Assembly: GCA_963170055.1 (NCBI GenBank)
Contig: CAUJGJ010000207.1
Coordinates: 43,701 to 107,700, forward strand
Origin: Halisarca cf. caerulea
Lineage: Eukaryota > Porifera > Demospongiae > Chondrillida > Halisarcidae
Direction: 5' to 3'
Length of the DNA: 64,000 nt
Part shown: one piece after another, positions 1 through 14,700 of the stretch
Layout of the letters: the number at the start of each line of letters is the position of its first letter
Position numbering within the stretch: the stretch's first letter is position 1
The notes under the pieces: generated by a model
Told to the model about the DNA's origin: nothing
Database searches by the model: none
Seen by the model: the letters and a program-made list of their open reading frames with translations, nothing else
Made by a program: the position numbers and the translations under genes

Positions 1-3000
1 ATGGGTATTAGCACCAGCATATCCAACACTACACAAATACGCCCACAGCACTTCAGAGAGGTCCTGTGTGTCCACTGGGAATGTGTGTGGTGCTAGTGCC
101 AAATATTGGTATTAGCACCAGCATATCCAACACTACACAAATACGCCCACAGCACTTCAAAAAGGTCATGTGTGTCCACTGGGAATGTGCGTGGTGCTAG
201 TGCCAAATATTGGTAGTAGCACCAGCATATCCAACACTACACAAATACGCCCACAGCACTTCAAAAAGGTCATGTGTGTCCACTGGGTATGTGCGTGGTG
301 CTAGTGCCAAATATTGGTATTAGCACCATTATATCCAACACTACACAAATACGCCCACAGCACTTCAGAAAGGTCATGTGTGTCCACTGGGAATGTGAGT
401 GGTGCTAGTTCCAAATATTGGTATTAGCACCAGCATATCCAACTCTACACAAATACGCCCACAGCACTTCAGAAAGGTCATGTGTGTCCACTGGGAATGT
501 GCGTGGTGCTAGTGCCAAATATTGGTATTAGCACCAGCATATCCAACACTACACAAATACGCCCACAGCACTTCAGAAAGGTCATGTGTGTCCACTGGGA
601 ATGTGCGTGGTGCTAGTGCCAAATATTGGTATTAGCACCAGCATATCCAACACTACACAAATACGCCCACAACACTTCAGAAAGGTCGTGTGTGTCCACT
701 GGGAATGTGCGTGGGTCTAGTGCCAAATATTGGTATTAGCACCAGTATATCCAACACTAAACAAATACGTCCACAGCACTTAAGAAAGGTCGTGTGTGTC
801 CACTTGGAATGTGCGTGGTGCTAGTGCCAAATATTGGTATTTGCACCAGCATATCCAACACTACACAAATACGCCTACAGCACTTCAGAAAGGTCGTGTG
901 TGTCCGCTGGGAATGTGCGTGGTGCTAGTGCCAAATATTGGTATTACCTCCAGCTTATCCAATACTAAACAAATACGCCCACAGCACTTCAGAAACTTTG
1001 TGTGTCCACTGGGATTGTGCGTGGTGCTAGTGCCAAATAATGGTATTAGCACCAGCATATCCAACATTACACAAATACGCCCACAGTAGTTAAGAAACTT
1101 CGTGTGTCCACTGGGAATGTGCGTGGTGCTAGTGCCAAATATTGGTATTAGCACCAGCATATCCAACACTACACAAATACGCCCACAGCACTTCAGAAAG
1201 GTCATGTGTGTCCACTGGGAATGTGCGTGGTGCTAGTGCTAAATATGGGTATTAGCACCAGCATATCCAACACTACACAAATACGCCCACAGCACTTCAG
1301 AGAGGTCCTGTGTGTCCACTGGGAATGTGTGTGGTGCTAGTGCCAAATATTGGTATTAGCACCAGCATATCCAACACTACACAAATACGCCCACAGCACT
1401 TCAAAAAGGTCATGTGTGTCCACTGGGAATGTGCGTGGTGCTAGTGCCAAATATTGGTAGTAGCACCAGCATATCCAACACTACACAAATACGCCCACAG
1501 CACTTCAAAAAGGTCATGTGTGTCCACTGGGTATGTGCGTGGTGCTAGTGCCAAATATTGGTATTAGCACCATTATATCCAACACTACACAAATACGCCC
1601 ACAGCACTTCAGAAAGGTCATGTGTGTCCACTGGGAATGTGAGTGGTGCTAGTTCCAAATATTGGTATTAGCACCAGCATATCCAACTCTACACAAATAC
1701 GCCCACAGCACTTCAGAAAGGTCATGTGTGTCCACTGGGAATGTGCGTGGTGCTAGTGCCAAATATTGGTATTAGCACCAGCATATCCAACACTACACAA
1801 ATACGCCCACAGCACTTCAGAAAGGTCATGTGTGTCCACTGGGAATGTGCGTGGTGCTAGTGCCAAATATTGGTATTAGCACCAGCATATCCAACACTAC
1901 ACAAATACGCCCACAACACTTCAGAAAGGTCGTGTGTGTCCGCTGGGAATGTGCGTGGGTCTAGTGCCAAATATTGGTATTAGCACCAGTATATCCAACA
2001 CTAAACAAATACGTCCACAGCACTTAAGAAAGGTCGTGTGTGTCCACTTGGAATGTGCGTGGTGCTAGTGCCAAATATTGGTATTAGCACCAGCATATCC
2101 AACACTACACAAATACGCCTACAGCACTTCAGAAAGGTCGTGTGTGTCCGCTGGGAATGTGCGTGGTGCTAGTGCCAAATATTGGTATTAGCACCAGCAT
2201 ATCCAACACTACACAAATACGCCCACAGCACTTCAGAAAGGTCGTGTGTGTCCACTGGGAATGTGCGTGGTGCTAGTGCCAAATATTGGTATTAGCACCA
2301 GCATATCCAACACTAAATATATACGCCCACAGCACTTCAGAAAGGTCGTGTGTGTCCACTGGGAATGTGCGTGGTGCTAGTGCCAAATATTGGTATTAGC
2401 ACCAGCATATCCAACACTACACAAATACGCCCACAGCACTTCAGAAAGGTCATGTGTGTCCACTGGGAATGTGCGTGGTGCTAGTGCCAAATATTGGTAT
2501 TAGCACCAGCATATCCAACACTACACAAATACGCCCACAGCACTTCAGAAAGGTCATGTGTGTCCACTGGGAATATGCGTGGTGCTAGTGCCAAATATTG
2601 GTATTAGCACCAGCATATACAACACTACACAAATACTCCCACTGCAGTTAAGTAACTTCATGTGTGTCCACTGGGAATGTGCGTGGTGCTAGTGCCAAAT
2701 ATTGGTACTAGCACCAGCATATCCATCACTGCAAAAAAACGCCAACAGCACTTCAGAAAGGTTGTGTGTGTCCACTGGGAATGTGCGTGGTGCTAGTTCC
2801 AAATATTGGTTTTAGCACCAGCATATCCAACTCTACACAAATACGCCCACAGCACTTCAGAAAGGTCATGTGTGTCCACTGGGAATGTGCGTGGTGCTAG
2901 TGCCAAATATTGGTATTAGCACCAGCATATCCAACACTACACAAATACGCCCACAGCACTTCAGAAAGGTCTTGTGTGTCCACTGGGAATGTGCGTGGTG

Positions 3001-6000
3001 CTAGTGCCAAATATTGGTATTAGCACCAGCATATCCAACACTACACAAATACGCCCACAGCACTTCAGAAAGGTCATGTGTGTCCACTGGGAATGTGCGT
3101 GGTGCTAGTGCCAAATATTGGTATTAGCACCATTATATCCAACACTACACAAATACGCCCACAGCACTTCAGAAAGGTCATGTGTGTCCACTGGGAATGT
3201 GCGTGGTGCTAGTGCCAAATATTGGTATTAGCACCTGCATATCCAACTCTACACAAATACGCCCACAGCACTTCAGAAAGGTCATGTGTGTCCACTGGGA
3301 ATGTGCGTGGTGCTAGTGCCAAATATTGGTATTAGCACCAGCATATCCAACACTACACAAATACGCCCACAGCACTTCAGAAAGGTCATGTGTGTCCACT
3401 GGGAATGTGAGTGGTGCTAGTGCCAAATATTGGTATTAGCACCAGCATATACAACACTACACAAATACTCCCACTGCAGTTAAGTAACTTCATGTGTGTC
3501 CACTGGGAATGTGCGTGGTGCTAGTGGCAAATATGGGTATTAGCACCAGCATATCCAACACTACACAAATACGCCCACAGCACTTCAGAGAGGTCCTGTG
3601 TGTCCACTGGGAATGTGTGTGGTGCTAGTGCCAAATATTGGTATTAGCACCAGCATATCCAACACTACACAAATACGCCCACAGCACTTCAAAAAGGTCA
3701 TGTGTGTCCACTGGGAATGTGCGTGGTGCTAGTGCCAAATATTGGTATTAGCACCAGCATATCCAACACTACACAAATACGCCCACAGCACTTCAAAAAG
3801 GTCATGTGTGTCCACTGGGTATGTGCGTGGTGCTAGTGCCAAATATTGGTATTAGCACCATTATATCCAACACTACACAAATACGCCCACAGCACTTCAG
3901 AAAGGTCATGTGTGTCCACTGGGAATGTGAGTGGTGCTAGTGCCAAATATTGGTATTAGCACCAGCATATCCAACTCTACACAAATACGCCCACAGCACT
4001 TCAGAAAGGTCATGTGTGTCCACTGGGAATGTGCGTGGTGCTAGTGCCAAATATTGGTATTAGCACCAGCATATCCAACACTACACAAATACGCCCACAG
4101 CACTTCAGAAAGGTCATGTGTGTACACTGGGAATGTGCGTGGTGCTAGTGCCAAATATTGGTATTAGCACCAACATATCCAACACTACACAAATACGCCC
4201 ACAACACTTCAGAAAGGTCGTGTGTGTCCACTGGGAATGTGCGTGGGTCTTGTGCCAAATATTGGTATTAGCACCAGTATATCCAACACTACACAAATAC
4301 GCCCACAGCACTTCAGAAAGGTCATGTGTGTCCACTGGGAATATGCGTGGTGCTAGTGCCAAATATTGGTATTAGCACCAGCATATACAACACTACACAA
4401 ATACTCCCACTGCAGTTAAGTAACTTCATGTGTGTCCACTGGGAATGTGCGTTGTGCTAGTGCCAAATATTGGTACTAGCACCAGCATATCCAACACTGC
4501 AAAAAAACGCCAACAGCACTTCAGAAAGGTTGTGTGTGTCCACTGGGAATGTGCGTGGTGCTAGTGCCAAATATTGGTATTAGCACCAGCATATCCAACT
4601 CTACACAAATACGCCCACAGCACTTCAGAAAGGTCATGTGTGTCCACTGGGAATGTGCGTGGTGCTAGTGCCAAATATTGGTATTAGCACCAGCATATCC
4701 AACACTACACAAATACGCCCACAACACTTCAGAAAGGTCGTGTGTGACCACTGGGAATGTGCGTGGTGCTAGTGCCAAATATTGGTATTAGCACCAGGAT
4801 ATCCAACACTAAACAAATACGTCCACAGCACTTCAGAAAGGTCGTGTGTGTCCACTTGGAATGTGCGTGGTGCTAGTGCCAAATATTGGTATTAGCACCA
4901 GCATATCCAACACTACACAAATACGCCCACAGCACTTCAGAAAGGTCGTGTGTGTCCGCTGGGAATGTGCGTGGTGCTAGTGCCAAATATTGGTATTAGC
5001 ACCAGCATATCCAACACTACACAAATACGCCCACAGCACTTCAGAAAGGTCATGTGTTTCCACTGGGAATGTGCGTGGTGCTATTGCCAAATATTGGTAT
5101 TAGCACCAGCATATCCAACACTACACAAATACGCCCACAGCACTTCAGAAAGGTCGTGTGTGTCCACTGGGAATGTGCGTGGTGCTAGTGCCAAATATTG
5201 GTATTAGCACCAGCATATCCAACACTAAATATATACGCCCACAGCACTTCAGAAAGGTCGTGTGTGTCCACTGGGAATGTGCGTGGTGCTAGTGCCAAAT
5301 ATTGGTATTAGCACCAGCATATCCAACACTACACAAATACGCCCACAGCACTTCAGAAAGGTCATGTGTGTCCACTGGGAATGTGCGTGGTGCTAGTGCC
5401 AAATATTAGTATTAGCACCAGTATATCCAACACTACACAAATACGCCCACAGCACTTCAGAAAGGTCATGTGTGTCCACTGGGAATATGCGTGGTGCTAG
5501 TGCCAAATATTGGTATTAGCACCAGCATATACAACACTACACAAATACTCCCACTGCAGTTAAGTAACTTCATGTGTGTCCACTGGGAATGTGCGTGGTG
5601 CTAGTGCCAAATATTGGTACTAGCACCAGCATATCCAACACTGCAAAAAAACGCCAACAGCACTTCAGAAAGGTCGTGTGTGTCCACTGGGAATGTGCGT
5701 GGTGCTAGTGCCAAATATTGGTATTAGCACCAGCATATCCAACTCTACACAAATACGCCCACAGAACTTCAGAAAGGTCATGTGTGTCCACTGGGAATGT
5801 GCGTGGTGCTAGTGCCAAATATTGGTATTAGCACCAGCATATCCAACACTACACAAATACGCCCACAGCACTTCAGAAAGGTCGTGTGTGTCCACTGGGA
5901 ATGTGCGTGGTGCTAGTGCCAAATATTGGTATTAGCACCAGCATATCCAACACTACACAAATACGCCCACAGCACTTCAGAAAGGTCGTGTGTGTCCACT

Positions 6001-8749
6001 GGGAATGTGCGGGGTGCTAGTGCCAAATATTGGTATTAGCACCAGCATATCCAACACTAAACAAATACGCCCACAGCACTTCAGAAAGGTCATGTGTGTC
6101 CACTGGGAATGTGCGTGGTGCTAGTGCCAAATATTGGTATTAGCACCAGCATATCCAACACTAAACAAATACGCCCACAGCACTTCAGAAAGGTCGTGTG
6201 TGTCCACTGGGAATGTGCGTGGTGCTAGTGCCAAATATTGGTATTAGCACCAGCATATCCAACACTACACAAATACGCCCACAGCACTTCAGAAAGGTCG
6301 TGTGTGTCCACTGGGAATGTGCGTGGTGCTAGTGCCAAATATTGGTATTAGCACCAGCATATCCAACACTACACAAATACGCCCACAGCACTTCAGAAAG
6401 GTCATGTGTGTCAACTGGGAATGTGCGTGGTGCTAGTGCCAAATATTGGTATTAGCACCAGCATATACAACACTACACAAATACTCCCACTGCAGTTATG
6501 TAACTTCATGTGTGTCCACTGGGAATGTGCGTGGTGCTAGTGCCAAATATTGGTATTAGCACCAGCATATCCAACACTACACAAATACGCCCACAGCACT
6601 TCAGAAAGGTCCTGTGTGTCCACTGGGAAAGTGCGTGGTGCTAGTGCCAAATATTGGTATTAGCACCAGCATATCCAACACTACACAAATACGCCCACAG
6701 CACTTCAGAAAGGTCGTGTGTGTCCACTTGGAATGTGCGTGGTGCTAGTGCCAAATATTGGTATTAGCACCAGCATATCCAACACTACACAAATTCGCCC
6801 ACAGCACTTCAGAAAGGTCATGTGTGTCCACTGGGAATGTGCGTGGTGCTAGTGCAAAATGTTGGTATTAGCACCAGCATATCCAACACTACACAAATAC
6901 GCCCACAGCACTTCAGAAAAGTCGTGTGTGTCCACTGGGAATGTGCGTGGTGCTAGTGCCAAATATTGGTATTAGCACCAGCATATCCAACACTACACAA
7001 ATACGCCCACAGCACTTCAGAAAGGTCATGTGTGTCAACTGGGAATGTTCGTTGTGCTAGTGCCAAATATTGGTATTAACACCAGCATATACAACACTAC
7101 ACAAATACTCCCACTGCAGTTAAGTAACTTCATGTGTGTCCACTGGGAATGTGCGTGGTGCTAGTGCCAAATATTGGTATTAGCACCAGCATATCCAACA
7201 CTACACAAATACGCCCACAGCACTTCAGAAAGGTCCTGTGTGTCCACTGGGAATGTGCGTGGTGCTAGTGCCAAATATTGGTATTAGCACCAGCATATCC
7301 AACACTACACAAATACGCCCACAGCACTTCAGAAAGGTCGTGTGTGTCCACTGGGAATGTGCGTGGTGCTAGTGCCAAATATTGGTATTAGCACCAGCAT
7401 ATCCAACACTACACAAATTCGCCCACAGCACTTCAGAAAGGTCATGTGTGTCCACTGGGAATGTGCGTGGTGCTAGTGCAAAATGTTGGTATTAGCACCA
7501 GCATATCCAACACTACACAAATACGCCCACAGCACTTCAGAAAAGTCGTGTGTGTCCACTGGGAATGTGCGTGGTGCTAGTGCCAAATATTGGTATTAGC
7601 ACCAGCATATCCAACACTACACAAATACGCCCACAGCACTTCAGAAAGGTCATGTGTGTCAACTGGGAATGTTCGTTGTGCTAGTGCCAAATATTGGTAT
7701 TAGCACCAGCATATACAACACTACACAAATACTCCCACTGCAGTTAAGTAACTTCATGTGTGTCCACTGGGAATGTGCGTGGTGCTAGTGCCAAATATTG
7801 GTATTAGCACCAGCATATCCAACACTACACAAATACGCCCACAGCACTTCAGAAAGGTCCTGTGTGTCCACTGGGAATGTGCGTGGTGCTAGTGCCAAAT
7901 ATTGGTATTAGCACCAGCATATCCAACACTACACAAATACGCCCACAGCACTTCAGAAAGGTCATGTGTGTCCACTGGGAATGTGCGTGGTGCTAGTGCA
8001 AAATGTTGGTATTAGCACCAGCATATCCAACACTACACAAATACGCCCACAGCACTTCAGAAAAGTCGTGTGTGTCCACTGGGAATGTGCGTGGTGCTAG
8101 TGCCAAATATTGGTATTAGCACCAGCATATCCAACACTACACAAATACGCCCACAGCACTTCAGAAAGGTCATGTGTGTCAACTGGGAATGTTCGTTGTG
8201 CTAGTGCCAAATATTGGTATTAGCACCAGCATATACAACACTACACAAATACTCCCACTGCAGTTAAGTAACTTCATGTGTGTCCACTGGGAATGTGCGT
8301 GGTGCTAGTGCCAAATATTGGTATTAGCACCAGCATATCCAACACTACACAAATACGCCCACAGCACTTCAGAAAGGTCCTGTGTGTCCCTGGGAATGTG
8401 CGTGGTGCTAGTGCCAAATATTGGTATTAGCACCAGCATATCCAACACTACACAAATACGCCCACAGCACTTCAGAAAGGTCGTGTGTGTCCACTGGGAA
8501 TGTGCGTGGTGCTAGTGCCAAATATTGGTATTAGCACCAGCATATCCAACACTGCACAAATTCGCCCACAGCACTTCAGAAAGGTCATGTGTGTCCACTG
8601 GGAATGTGCGTGGTGCTAGTGCAAAATGTTGGTATTAGCACCAGCATATCCAACACTACACAAATACGCCCACAGCACTTCAGAAAAGTCGTGTGTGTCC
8701 ACTGGGAATGTGCGTGGTGCTAGTGCCAAATATTGGTATTAGCACCAGC

Positions 8750-11700
8750 ATATCCAACACTACACAAATACGCCCACAGCACTTCAGAAAGGTCATGTGT
8801 GTCCACTGGGAATGTGCGTGGTGCTAGTGCCAAATATTGGTATTAGCACCAGAATATCCAACACTACACAAATACTCCCACTGCAGTTAAGTTACTTCAT
8901 GTGTGTCCACTGGGAATGTGCGTGGTGCTAGTGCCAAATATTGGTATTAGCACCAGCATATCCAACACTACACAAATACGCCCACAGCTCTTCAGAAAGG
9001 TCCTGTGTGTCCACTGGGAATGTGCGTGGTGCTAGTGCCAAATATTGGTATTAGCACCAGCATATCCAACACTACACAAATACGCCCACAGCACTTCAGA
9101 AAGGTCGTGTGTGTCCGCTGGGAATGTGCGTGGTGCTAGTGCCAAATATTGGTATTAGCACCAGCATATCCAACACTACACAAATACGCCCACAGCACTT
9201 CAGAAAGGTCATGTGTTTCCACTGGGAATGTGCGTGGTGCTATTGCCAAATATTGGTATTAGCACCAGCATATCCAACACTACACAAATACGCCCACAGC
9301 ACTTCAGAAAGGTCGTTTGTGTCCACTGGGAATGTGCGTGGTGCTAGTGCCAAATATTGGTATTAGCACCAGCATATCCAACACTAAATATATACGCCCA
9401 CAGCACTTCAGAAAGGTCGTGTGTGTCCACTGGGAATGTGCGTGGTGCTAGTGCCAAATATTGGTATTAGCACCAGCATATCCAACACTACACAAATACG
9501 CCCACAGCACTTCAGAAAGGTCATGTGTGTCCACTGGGAATGTGCGTGGTGCTAGTGCCAAATATTAGTATTAGCACCAGTATATCCAACACTACACAAA
9601 TACGCCCACAGCACTTCAGAAAGGTCATGTGTGTCCACTGGGAATATGCGTGGTGCTAGTGCCAAATATTGGTATTAGCACCAGCATATACAACACTACA
9701 CAAATACTCCCACTGCAGTTAAGTAACTTCATGTGTGTCCACTGGGAATGTGCGTGGTGCTAGTGCCAAATATTGGTACTAGCACCAGCATATCCAACAC
9801 TGCAAAAAAACGCCAACAGCACTTCAGAAAGGTCGTGTGTGTCCACTGGGAATGTGCGTGGTGCTAGTGCCAAATATTGGTATTAGCACCTGCATATCCA
9901 ACTCTACACAAATACGCCCACAGCACTTCAGAAAGGTCATGTGTGTCCACTGGGAATGTGCGTGGTGCTAGTGCCAAATATTGGTATTAGCACCAGCATA
10001 TCCAACACTACACAAATACGCCCACAGCACTTCAGAAAGGTCGTGTGTGTCCACTGGGAATGTGCGTGGTGCTAGTGCCAAATATTGGTATTAGCACCAG
10101 CATATCCAACACTACACAAATACGCCCACAGCACTTCAGAAAGGTCGTGTGTGTCCACTGGGAATGTGCGTGGTGCTAGTGCCAAATATTGGTATTAGCA
10201 CCAGCATATCCAACACTAAACAAATACGCCCACAGCACTTCAGAAAGGTCATGTGTGTCCACTGGGAATGTGCGTGGTGCTAGTGCCAAATATTGGTATT
10301 AGCACCAGCATATCCAACACTAAACAAATACGCCCACAGCACTTCAGAAAGGTCGTGTGTGTCCACTGGGAATGTGCGTGGTGCTAGTGCCAAATATTGG
10401 TATTAGCACCAGCATATCCAACACTACACAAATACGCCCACAGCACTTCAGAAAGGTCATGTGTGTCCACTGGGAATGTGCGTGGTGCTAGTGCCAAATA
10501 TTAGTATTAGCACCAGTATATCCAACACTACACAAATACGCCCACAGCACTTCAGAAAGGTCATGTGTGTCCACTGGGAATATGCGTGGTGGTAGTGCCA
10601 AATATTGGTATTAGCACCAGCATATACAACACTACACAAATACTCCCACTGCAGTTAAGTAACTTCATGTGTGTCCACTGGGAATGTGCGTGGTGCTAGT
10701 GGCAAATATTGGTACTAGCACCAGCATATCCAACACTGCAAAAAAACGCCAACAGCACTTCAGAAAGGTCGTGTGTGTCCACTGGGAATGTGCGTGGTGC
10801 TAGTGCCAAATATTGGTATTAGCACCTGCATATCCAACTCTACACAAATACGCCCACAGCACTTCAGAAAGGTCATGTGTGTCCACTGGGAATGTGCGTG
10901 GTGCTAGTGCCAAATATTGGTATTAGCACCAGCATATCCAACACTACACAAATACGCCCACAGCACTTCAGAAAGGTCGTGTGTGTCCACTGGGAATGTG
11001 CGTGGTGCTAGTGCCAAATATTGGTATTAGCACCAGCATATCCAACACTACACAAATACGCCCACAGCACTTCAGAAAGGTCGTGTGTGTCCACTGGGAA
11101 TGTGCGTGGTGCTAGTGCCAAATATTGGTATTAGCACCAGCATATCCAACACTAAACAAATACGCCCACAGCACTTCAGAAAGGTCATGTGTGTCCACTG
11201 GGAATGTGCGTGGTGCTAGTGCCAAATATTGGTATTAGCACCAGCATATCCAACACTAAACAAATACGCCCACAGCACTTCAGAAAGGTCGTGTGTGTCC
11301 ACTGGGAATGTGCGTGGTGCTAGTGCCAAATATTGGTATTAGCACCAGCATATCCAACACTACACAAATACGCCCACAGCACTTCAGAAAGGTCGTGTGT
11401 GTCCACTGGGAATGTGCGTGGTGCTAGTGCCAAATATTGGTATTAGCACCAGCATATCCAACACTACACAAATACGCCCACAGCACTTCAGAAAGGTCAT
11501 GTGTGTCAACTGGGAATGTGCGTGGTGCTAGTGCCAAATATTGGTATTAGCACCAGCATATACAACACTACACAAATACTCCCACTGCAGTTATGTAACT
11601 TCATGTGTGTCCACTGGGAATGTGCGTGGTGCTAGTGCCAAATATTGGTATTAGCACCAGCATATCCAACACTACACAAATACGCCCACAGCACTTCAGA

Positions 11701-14700
11701 AAGGTCCTGTGTGTCCACTGGGAAAGTGCGTGGTGCTAGTGCCAAATATTGGTATTAGCACCAGCATATCCAACACTACACAAATACGCCCACAGCACTT
11801 CAGAAAGGTCGTGTGTGTCCACTTGGAATGTGCGTGGTGCTAGTGCCAAATATTGGTATTAGCACCAGCATATCCAACACTACACAAATTCGCCCACAGC
11901 ACTTCAGAAAGGTCATGTGTGTCCACTGGGAATGTGCGTGGTGCTAGTGCAAAATGTTGGTATTAGCACCAGCATATCCAACACTACACAAATACGCCCA
12001 CAGCACTTCAGAAAAGTCGTGTGTGTCCACTGGGAATGTGCGTGGTGCTAGTGCCAAATATTGGTATTAGCACCAGCATATCCAACACTACACAAATACG
12101 CCCACAGCACTTCAGAAAGGTCATGTGTGTGAACTGGGAATGTTCGTTGTGCTAGTGCCAAATATTGGTATTAACACCAGCATATACAACACTACACAAA
12201 TACTCCCACTGCAGTTAAGTAACTTCATGTGTGTCCACTGGGAATGTGCGTGGTGCTAGTGCCAAATATTGGTATTAGCACCAGCATATCCAACACTACA
12301 CAAATACGCCCACAGCACTTCAGAAAGGTCATGTGTGTCAACTGGGAATGTGCGTGGTGCTAGTGCCAAATATTGGTATTAGCACCAGCATATACAACAC
12401 TACACAAATACTCCCACTGCAGTTATGTAACTTCATGTGTGTCCACTGGGAATGTGCGTGGTGCTAGTGCCAAATATTGGTATTAGCACCAGCATATCCA
12501 ACACTACACAAATACGCCCACAGCACTTCAGAAAGGTCATGTGTGTCCACTGGGAATGTGCGTGGTGCTAGTGCCAAATATTGGTATTAGCACCAGAATA
12601 TCCAACACTACACAAATACTCCCACTGCAGTTAAGTTACTTCATGTGTGTCCACTGGGAATGTGCGTGGTGCTAGTGCCAAATATTGGTATTAGCACCAG
12701 CATATCCAACACTACACAAATACGCCCACAGCTCTTCAGAAAGGTCCTGTGTGTCCACTGGGAATGTGCGTGGTGCTAGTGCCAAATATTGGTATTAGCA
12801 CCAGCATATCCAACACTACACAAATACGCCCACAGCACTTCAGAAAGGTCGTGTGTGTCCGCTGGGAATGTGCGTGGTGCTAGTGCCAAATATTGGTATT
12901 AGCACCAGCATATCCAACACTACACAAATACGCCCACAGCACTTCAGAAAGGTCATGTGTTTCCACTGGGAATGTGCGTGGTGCTATTGCCAAATATTGG
13001 TATTAGCACCAGCATATCCAACACTACACAAATACGCCCACAGCACTTCAGAAAGGTCGTGTGTGTCCACTGGGAATGTGCGTGGTGCTAGTGCCAAATA
13101 TTGGTATTAGCACCAGCATATCCAACACTAAATATATACGCCCACAGCACTTCAGAAAGGTCGTGTGTGTCCACTGGGAATGTGCGTGGTGCTAGTGCCA
13201 AATATTGGTATTAGCACCAGCATATCCAACACTACACAAATACGCCCACAGCACTTCAGAAAGGTCATGTGTGTCCACTGGGAATGTGCGTGGTGCTAGT
13301 GCCAAATATTAGTATTAGCACCAGTATATCCAACACTACACAAATACGCCCACAGCACTTCAGAAAGGTCATGTGTGTCCACTGGGAATATGCGTGGTGC
13401 TAGTGCCAAATATTGGTATTAGCACCAGCATATACAACACTACACAAATACTCCCACTGCAGTTAAGTAACTTCATGTGTGTCCACTGGGAATGTGCGTG
13501 GTGCTAGTGCCAAATATTGGTACTAGCACCAGCATATCCAACACTGCAAAAAAACGCCAACAGCACTTCAGAAAGGTCGTGTGTGTCCACTGGGAATGTG
13601 CGTGGTGCTAGTGCCAAATATTGGTATTAGCACCTGCATATCCAACTCTACACAAATACGCCCACAGCACTTCAGAAAGGTCATGTGTGTCCACTGGGAA
13701 TGTGCGTGGTGCTAGTGCCAAATATTGGTATTAGCACCAGCATATCCAACACTACACAAATACGCCCACAGCACTTCAGAAAGGTCGTGTGTGTCCACTG
13801 GGAATGTGCGTGGTGCTAGTGCCAAATATTGGTATTAGCACCAGCATATCCAACACTACACAAATACGCCCACAGCACTTCAGAAAGGTCGTGTGTGTCC
13901 ACTGGGAATGTGCGTGGTGCTAGTGCCAAATATTGGTATTAGCACCAGCATATCCAACACTAAACAAATACGCCCACAGCACTTCAGAAAGGTCATGTGT
14001 GTCCACTGGGAATGTGCGTGGTGCTAGTGCCAAATATTGGTATTAGCACCAGCATATCCAACACTAAACAAATACGCCCACAGCACTTCAGAAAGGTCGT
14101 GTGTGTCCACTGGGAATGTGCGTGGTGCTAGTGCCAAATATTGGTATTAGCACCAGCATATCCAACACTACACAAATACGCCCACAGCACTTCAGAAAGG
14201 TCATGTGTGTCCACTGGGAATGTGCGTGGTGCTAGTGCCAAATATTAGTATTAGCACCAGTATATCCAACACTACACAAATACGCCCACAGCACTTCAGA
14301 AAGGTCATGTGTGTCCACTGGGAATATGCGTGGTGCTAGTGCCAAATATTGGTATTAGCACCAGCATATACAACACTACACAAATACTCCCACTGCAGTT
14401 AAGTAACTTCATGTGTGTCCACTGGGAATGTGCGTGGTGCTAGTGGCAAATATTGGTACTAGCACCAGCATATCCAACACTGCAAAAAAACGCCAACAGC
14501 ACTTCAGAAAGGTCGTGTGTGTCCACTGGGAATGTGCGTGGTGCTAGTGCCAAATATTGGTATTAGCACCTGCATATCCAACTCTACACAAATACGCCCA
14601 CAGCACTTCAGAAAGGTCATGTGTGTCCACTGGGAATGTGCGTGGTGCTAGTGCCAAATATTGGTATTAGCACCAGCATATCCAACACTACACAAATACG

